NCBI GenBank assembly: GCA_934394545.1 | Contig: CAKRRG010000082.1 | Span: 1-10,456 of the forward strand | From: an uncultured Blautia sp. | GTDB taxonomy: Bacteria; Bacillota; Clostridia; Lachnospirales; Lachnospiraceae | Length of the DNA stretch: 10,456 nt | Reading direction: 5' to 3' | In this document: positions 6,014-10,456 of the stretch, one piece after another | Layout of the letters: each line of letters begins with the position of its first letter | Numbering within the stretch: the stretch's first letter is position 1 | Position numbers and translations under genes: made by a program | Notes under the pieces: generated by a model | The model's input: only the letters and a program-made list of their open reading frames with translations | Databases searched by the model: none | Told to the model about the DNA's origin: nothing

Positions 6014-7333
6014 TTATTTCTTCTTCCTGCTTGCCAGAACCATTTTACGCATGGACTTAATGCTCTGGGTCAGCGGACGTTTGGCCGGACAGATGTAACT
6101 GCAGCAGCCGCATTCACAGCATTCCATTCCATCGAACTTCTGGAAGTTCTCCATATCGCCCCGCTGGGCAAAGGTGGCAAGTCTTGCCGGAATGACATGT
6201 CCCGGACAGACACTTACACAGCGTCCGCAGTTAATGCAGGCTGTCTCTTCCTCTTTTGCGTCAGAAACCGGGTCACTCTGCATACACAGAAGGGAAGAAG
6301 AGGTCTTCACACATGGTACATGAAGCTCATACATGGCAAATCCCATCATAGGACCGCCGGAAATCACCTTGCCGGCATGCTCCTTCAGGCCACCGGCTGC
6401 GTCGATCAGTTCGGCCATATCCGTTCCTGTACAGACTTCAAAATGTGCCGGACGGTTGATGCCCTTACCGGTTACTGTGAAAATCCGCTTCATGATCGGT
6501 CTTCCAAGTGCCACTGCATCATAAATACTGCATATTGTTTCAACATTATCTACAATACAGCCTGCATCAGCAGGAAGCATGGAGGAATTAATTTCCCGTC
6601 CGGTCACAGCATAAATCAGAGTACGCTCACCACCCTGGGGATATTTGGTCTGCAGTTCCTTTACCTCAATATTAGGGATACCGACTGTCAGCTCCTTCAT
6701 TTTCTCAATACAATCCGGCTTATTGTCCTCAATGCAGATACAGCCCTTTGCATTAGCAAAAAGTCCGACTACGATCTTCAAACCTTCTACAACCTTCTCC
6801 GGCTGATCCATCATGCGCCTGTAATCACTTGTAAGATAAGGCTCACATTCTGCACCATTTACCAGTATGTATTCAATCTTGTCAGGTTCCTTAGGAGAAA
6901 GCTTCACATGTGTGGGGAAGCCTGCACCTCCAAGACCTACTACACCGCCGTCGCGAATCCTTCCGATAATCTCCTCACGGGTAAGATCTGCCGGGTTCGC
7001 CGGGTGAAACTCTGCCTCCTCATATAAGCCGTCATTTTCCACAATAATGGAATCTACCATACTTCCGGTAGCTGTCAGACGTTTCTCAATTCCCTTCACA
7101 GTACCGGATACAGAAGCATGAATAGGAACAGAAACAAATCCTCCTGCCTCTGCGATCATCTGTCCTGCAAGTACATGATCTCCCTTTGCAACCACAGGTT
7201 TCGCCGGAGCACCGATATGCTGGGACAATGGGTATGCAAGATCTGACTTAGGAAGATATTTTTCCACCGGACAGTCCTTTGACATTTCTTTCCCCTCGAA
7301 GGGGTGTACGCCTCCTTTAAAAGTTAATCGCAC
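6014..7333 (-). CDS. rnfC: Rnf complex NADH-binding subunit RnfC
   Basis: RnfC is the cytosolic subunit that exchanges electrons with NAD+/NADH. The 439-residue protein opens with FKGGVHPFEGKE, conserved in the family. It then has a lipoyl-like N-terminal region, the nucleotide/FMN-binding fold with GLGGAGFPTHVK (133-144) and NGAECEPYL (159-167), a SLBB-type region, and two 4Fe-4S motifs, C366-C369-C372-C376 and C405-C408-C411-C415. The start is GTG at 7333-7331: AGGCGGTGA, one mismatch from the ideal ribosome site, lies six bases upstream, and starting here keeps the conserved N-terminus. The ATG at 7285 would remove it. The gene ends in two successive TAA codons. It leads the operon, 94 bases downstream of a CmpB-like gene with no obvious terminator between, so some readthrough is possible. 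Confidence 0.96.
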   Translation of the reverse strand: MRLTFKGGVHPFEGKEMSKDCPVEKYLPKSDLAYPLSQHIGAPAKPVVAKGDHVLAGQMIAEAGGFVSVPIHASVSGTVKGIEKRLTATGSMVDSIIVENDGLYEEAEFHPANPADLTREEIIGRIRDGGVVGLGGAGFPTHVKLSPKEPDKIEYILVNGAECEPYLTSDYRRMMDQPEKVVEGLKIVVGLFANAKGCICIEDNKPDCIEKMKELTVGIPNIEVKELQTKYPQGGERTLIYAVTGREINSSMLPADAGCIVDNVETICSIYDAVALGRPIMKRIFTVTGKGINRPAHFEVCTGTDMAELIDAAGGLKEHAGKVISGGPMMGFAMYELHVPCVKTSSSLLCMQSDPVSDAKEEETACINCGRCVSVCPGHVIPARLATFAQRGDMENFQKFDGMECCECGCCSYICPAKRPLTQSIKSMRKMVLASRKKK

Positions 7334-7402
7334 TAATATTCACCGCCTTTATTTTATTGATTACTGACTCTTTTGTCCGCAGCAATCTGATTTTTTGTCT
7401 GA

Positions 7403-7430
7403 TTCATATGTTAATTTTACCGTTTGTCTA
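7403..7430 (-). promoter_or_regulatory. Candidate promoter for the rnf operon
   Basis: On the minus strand TAGACA (7430-7425) and TATGAA (7408-7403) are 16 bases apart, with five of six and four of six consensus matches. It overlaps the stop codon of the upstream CmpB-like gene and would give a leader of about 60 bases before the rnfC GTG. The match is modest, but the intergenic stretch is short and offers few alternatives. Confidence 0.35.
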
Positions 7431-8309
7431 ATTACTCTTATGGCTGTTCTTTTTCTTTCTGTGTATCTTATAGCCACGGTTCAGTTCCGGATACGCCTTT
7501 ACGAAACGCTGCATATTGTGACTGACTTTTCCAGCCATTGCCTCTTTACGTTTCTGAAGCTCTTCGGAAATATCTGCCATCATACTATTTCTCTTCTCTT
7601 CCAGTTCTTTGATCAGGGCAATATCATCAAAGCGCCCCTTCTGTCCTTCCAGCTGTTTCTTAAGTTTCTCCTTGGAAATTCCGCTGCGATCTTCCAGATT
7701 CTCCATTTTCTCACGAGCCTGTATCAGCAGCTCTACACGCATCTGATCCAGAGCCTGCTCCCATGCAGGAATACGCTCGTGCAGATGGAAAGCTGCAGCT
7801 GCAGAAAAAGCAAAATCCACAATGTAAACTACCGTGACCACACAAACTGCAATCTCTCCGGTTCTTCTGGTATACAATTCCGTAAACTCCTGAACCACCG
7901 GATAGAGCACTCTGAAAAGCCCTACGGTAAACAATCCCCATCCAAGGGAACAGCCCAGACAGATACGCCCCTGAAAATTAAACTTGTTATCGCTGTAATC
8001 CCACCAGGAGGTGTGGAAAATATTCTCCATCAACACTGCTGTCACATATTCCAGTGCAGTGGCAACTACAACTCCACCTACAAATAAAAGAAGCAGATCA
8101 TCACTGATGGGAAGAAGGATCAGATATACGGCAAGAGCTCCACAGCCATATATGGTACACAGGGGACCATTTATAAATCCTCTGTTTATCAATTTGCCCT
8201 TTCGCACAGACACGTAGCAGGTTTCCCAAAGCCAGCCAAGAAAACTGTATATGTAAAACCAATTGGCAATGTGATAGAAATCCACTCCGTTAATTGCTAA
8301 ATCCCACAT
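7428..8309 (-). CDS. Single-unit CmpB-like membrane protein (PF06541) with coiled-coil C-terminus
   Basis: The 293-residue protein has an N-terminal membrane half with the PF06541 landmarks YSFLGWLWET (21-30), NRGFINGPLCTIYG (42-55) and WWDYSDNKFNFQGRI (102-116). Residues about 183-262 are highly charged and helical, probably a cytoplasmic coiled coil, followed by FVKAYPEL (269-276) and a very basic end. I choose ATG at 8309-8307 because GGAG lies six bases upstream and the product then starts just before the membrane segment; an upstream in-frame start (to 8396) would add 29 residues that look like leader sequence. The family is annotated as putative ABC permease but no transporter partner is visible and the function is unknown. 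It is a paralogue of the two-unit protein at 878-2164 and lies directly upstream of rnfC on the same strand. Confidence 0.85.
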   Translation of the reverse strand: MWDLAINGVDFYHIANWFYIYSFLGWLWETCYVSVRKGKLINRGFINGPLCTIYGCGALAVYLILLPISDDLLLLFVGGVVVATALEYVTAVLMENIFHTSWWDYSDNKFNFQGRICLGCSLGWGLFTVGLFRVLYPVVQEFTELYTRRTGEIAVCVVTVVYIVDFAFSAAAAFHLHERIPAWEQALDQMRVELLIQAREKMENLEDRSGISKEKLKKQLEGQKGRFDDIALIKELEEKRNSMMADISEELQKRKEAMAGKVSHNMQRFVKAYPELNRGYKIHRKKKNSHKSN

Positions 8310-8440
8310 AGGTTTCTCCTTTTCTTTATATATTCTGACTATTCTATACATTCTACTATACCGCATTTTGTAAAAAAATTCACTACCTAAAAACAAAAAA
8401 ATTGTGTATAATTAAATACAATCCATGAAAGGAGTATAAT

Positions 8441-9463
8441 ATGCTGATTGTTAAAAAAATGCCGATTTTACAAGGCTTTCCGGACTTTGAGACTGTTAAA
8501 AATTTATCTGGAAACGGCACTGGTAATGTCAATTTTTCGCCGTTATTTTATGATATTGAAACCACCGGATTAGGACGAAATTCATCATTTTTGTATTTAA
8601 TTGGTGCAATTTGTTATGAAGATGGCTGCTGGCAGCTGTATCAATGGCTTGCACCTGATTTCCGGGAAGAAAAAGCCTTATTAAAGGATTTTTCAGATTT
8701 TTTAAAAAATTTTACCTGTACCATTCAGTACAATGGAGATTCCTTTGACCAGCCTTACCTTCAGGCCCGCTGCAGTTTTTATGAGCTGCCGGATCCTTTT
8801 GAAGGGCTTTCGTCTTTAGATTTGTATAAAACCCTTCGCCCGTTAAAGGGCCTTCTGAAGCTTCCGGGGCTGAAACAGGAGCAGCTGGAAACATTTCTCG
8901 GAGAACAGAAACGTGTTTACTGTAACGGTGGAGAATGTATCAAGGTTTACAAAAAATATATGGCTCGCAGGGAGCAGACAGACCTTGATATCGTTATGGG
9001 ACATAACATGGAGGACCTTCTGGGACTTGGGGATGTGTTTAAGATGATGGGATACCTGACACTAAAAAATGGGGAATTTGATATGAATGGGGTTGACTGC
9101 GACGGCGAAAACCTGATTCTGCAAATGAAGCTCCCTTACCGTCTGCCTGCTGCTTTTTCCAATGGAACAGAAGAGTTTTATCTTACAGGTCAGGAGAACC
9201 TGGTAAGCCTTCTTGTAAAGCCTGTAAACAATCGAATTCGTCAGTACTACAGCGACTATAAGAGTTATGATTATCTTCCTAAAGAAGACATGGCAATACC
9301 GAAATCCATTAGTAAATTTATGGACAAAGGGCTCAAACAATCTGCTACAAGGGAGACCTGTTATACCTGGTTTCCATGTACAGAAGAATTTCTCAGTGAT
9401 CAAACGAAGCAAAAACAATATCTGTTACATACGTTGGAATATCTTTTCTGGAAGCTGAAATAA
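8441..9463 (+). CDS. RNase H-fold (YprB-type, PF13482) putative exonuclease
   Basis: The 340-residue protein has the DEDD-type RNase H-like fold: FYDIETTGLG (36-45) supplies D38 and E40, QYNGDSFDQPYL (96-107) supplies further acidic residues, and MGHNMEDLLGL (186-196) supplies H188 and D192. This arrangement fits a metal-dependent 3'-5' exonuclease of the PF13482 (RNase_H_2) family, similar to B. subtilis YprB; the substrate is unknown. Beyond about residue 205 there is a C-terminal extension (Y-DYKSYDYLPKED-AIPKS pattern) that I recall from other clostridial homologues but for which I know no role. ATG at 8441 has AGGAG six bases upstream. A TATAAT at 8407-8412 could be its -10, though no good -35 is seen. 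It is the only plus-strand gene here and shares its upstream region with the divergent CmpB-like gene. Confidence 0.85.
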   Translation: MLIVKKMPILQGFPDFETVKNLSGNGTGNVNFSPLFYDIETTGLGRNSSFLYLIGAICYEDGCWQLYQWLAPDFREEKALLKDFSDFLKNFTCTIQYNGDSFDQPYLQARCSFYELPDPFEGLSSLDLYKTLRPLKGLLKLPGLKQEQLETFLGEQKRVYCNGGECIKVYKKYMARREQTDLDIVMGHNMEDLLGLGDVFKMMGYLTLKNGEFDMNGVDCDGENLILQMKLPYRLPAAFSNGTEEFYLTGQENLVSLLVKPVNNRIRQYYSDYKSYDYLPKEDMAIPKSISKFMDKGLKQSATRETCYTWFPCTEEFLSDQTKQKQYLLHTLEYLFWKLK

Positions 9464-9537
9464 CTTCCACACAAAAAAGACATCACCCAAAAATGGACAA
9501 TGCCTCTTCTTTTTATTATATTTGCTATTGCAAAATC

Positions 9538-9569
9538 AACCGCCACTCACAAAATCGTGAATGGCGGTT
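9538..9569. terminator. Bidirectional terminator between convergent genes
   Basis: AACCGCCA (9538-9545) pairs with TGGCGGTT (9562-9569), then one mismatch, then TCAC/GTGA, with loop AAAATC. The plus-strand reading is followed by ATTTTTAT and serves the RNase H-fold gene; the minus-strand reading is followed by GATTTTG and serves the S1 gene, whose stop is 17 bases away. The stem is strong and G-C rich. Confidence 0.85.
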
Positions 9570-9586
9570 ATTTTTATCCGGTTAAA

Positions 9587-10456
9587 TTATTCCTCTACAG
9601 TCTCTTCCTCAGCCGGAGCCTCGAGAGCTTTCATGCTAAGGCTGATCTTCTTGTCTTCGCCATTGAAGTCCACAACTTTAGCCTGGATCTCCTGTCCGAT
9701 GGTAAGTACATCAGATGGTTTCGCAACATGCTCTCTGGAAATCTGAGATACATGAAGAAGTGCATCTACACCAGGTGCAAGCTCTACAAATGCGCCGAAG
9801 TCTGTCATACGTGCAACCTTACCGGTTACTACATTTCCAACAGCGAAATCCTCAGCTGCTGTAAGCCATGGATTCTCCTCCGGGAATTTCATTGTAAGAG
9901 CAATCTTCTCACCCTTGATGTCTTTGATCATAACTTTAACAGTCTCACCAACTGTGAAGACTTTCTTCGGGTTCTCTACTCTGCCCCAGGACATCTCAGA
10001 GATGTGAAGCAGTCCGTCAGCACCGCCAAGATCGATGAATGCACCGAAATCTGTAACGTTCTTAACAACACCCTCTACAGTATCTCCAATATGGATACGC
10101 TCCATAAGTTCCTGCTGTTTCTGAGCTTTCTCAGCAACAAGAAGCTGTTTGCGGTTACCAATGATACGACGTCTTCTTGGATTGAACTCTGTGATAACGA
10201 ATTCGATCTCCTGGTCAGCATATTTGCTGAGATCCTTCTCATATGTGTCGGAAACAAGGCTTGCAGGAATGAATACACGTGTCTCCTCAACGTTAACACA
10301 TAATCCACCATCAAGTACCTGAGTTACAGGAGCCTTTAATACTTCCTGGCTCTCAAATGCTTCCTCAAGGCGTTTATTACCTTTCTCTGCAGCAAGTCTC
10401 TTGTAGGTTAAGATAACCTGGCCTTCGCCATCGTTTACCTTAAGCACTTTGGCTTC
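9587..10456 (-). CDS. rpsA: Ribosomal protein S1-type protein, C-terminal part (5' end outside the window)
   Basis: The frame is open through the right edge, so this is a 289-residue C-terminal piece, not a gene starting at the GTG at 10447. It contains the last strand of one S1 domain (1-20), a second S1 domain (about 41-108), a third (121-190, VTDFGAFIDLGG and LLHISEMSW) and a fourth (205-276, MTDFGAFVELAPGVDALLHVSQIS), then an acidic tail. S1 domains bind RNA; this protein helps bring mRNA to the small ribosomal subunit. Four repeats is the count found in many clostridial proteins where S1 is fused behind IspH (the reductase of the isoprenoid pathway). The start needed to tell fused from unfused lies outside the window. 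The terminator at 9538-9569 ends the transcript. Confidence 0.9.
   Translation of the reverse strand, partial: EAKVLKVNDGEGQVILTYKRLAAEKGNKRLEEAFESQEVLKAPVTQVLDGGLCVNVEETRVFIPASLVSDTYEKDLSKYADQEIEFVITEFNPRRRRIIGNRKQLLVAEKAQKQQELMERIHIGDTVEGVVKNVTDFGAFIDLGGADGLLHISEMSWGRVENPKKVFTVGETVKVMIKDIKGEKIALTMKFPEENPWLTAAEDFAVGNVVTGKVARMTDFGAFVELAPGVDALLHVSQISREHVAKPSDVLTIGQEIQAKVVDFNGEDKKISLSMKALEAPAEEETVEE

Noticed and set aside
5972..7027. Plus-strand open frame (351 codons) opposite rnfC
   Set aside because: It is an antisense shadow of rnfC with no recognisable domain and no ribosome site; rnfC motifs cover the same bases.
7283..7320. Internal start of rnfC at ATG 7285, with AAAGGAGG upstream and a CCCCT/AGGGG hairpin between
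   Set aside because: The AAAGGAGGC arises from codons for the conserved FKGG, and starting at 7285 would drop the family N-terminus. The GTG at 7333 has its own near-perfect ribosome site.
7334..7427. Rex-type operator upstream of rnfC
   Set aside because: The TGTTAATTTTAC-like stretch lacks the second half-site of the TTGTTAA-N4-TTAACAA palindrome.
7395..8087. Plus-strand open frame (230 codons) opposite the single-unit CmpB-like gene
   Set aside because: It is a shadow frame with no recognisable motif; the minus strand carries the conserved PF06541 landmarks.
9500..10303. Plus-strand open frame (267 codons) opposite the S1 gene
   Set aside because: The minus-strand S1 domains are unmistakable, and this frame crosses the shared terminator at 9538-9569.

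Overview
The window looks like chromosomal DNA of an anaerobic Firmicute, most likely a gut-type Clostridia of the Lachnospiraceae. This rests on the gene order rnfC-D-G-E-A-B, the low-to-moderate GC with strong AGGAGG ribosome sites, two PF06541 (CmpB-like) membrane proteins, a YprB-type RNase H-fold protein with a clostridial C-terminal extension, and an S1 protein that ends after four S1 repeats. Genus cannot be read from the sequence alone.

Layout, left to right. Positions 1-220 hold the start of an IS200/IS605-type transposase gene running off the left edge, with its own promoter and a possible left-end hairpin. Positions about 222-835 are a decayed gene for an AAA-ATPase-like protein (PF09820/DUF1703 type), with at least three lesions and both ends missing. 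Positions 878-2164 encode a membrane protein made of two tandem CmpB-like units. Positions 2306-7333 are a complete six-gene rnf operon on the minus strand, ended by a rho-independent terminator at 2262-2295. Positions 7428-8309 encode a second, single-unit CmpB-like protein with a coiled-coil tail. Positions 8441-9463, the only gene on the plus strand, encode the RNase H-fold protein. It converges on the 3' part of a ribosomal protein S1 gene (9587 to the right edge), and the two share a two-way terminator at 9538-9569.

The physiological core is the Rnf complex, a membrane ferredoxin:NAD+ oxidoreductase that couples electron transfer to export of Na+ or H+. RnfB (ferredoxin side, many Fe-S clusters) and RnfC (NADH side, FMN and two Fe-S clusters) are the cytosolic ends. 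RnfA and RnfE carry the paired membrane cysteines known to hold an intramembrane Fe-S cluster. RnfD and RnfG carry covalent-FMN motifs. All expected catalytic residues are visible and the reading frames are tightly packed (two 4-base overlaps), so the operon looks functional.

I found no clear new system. The points most worth a second look are the readable decay history of the ATPase pseudogene beside the transposase, the interchangeable terminator-like hairpins in front of the two-unit CmpB gene, the cysteine-rich tail on RnfE, and a Tyr-Pro motif repeated at the end of each CmpB-like unit.
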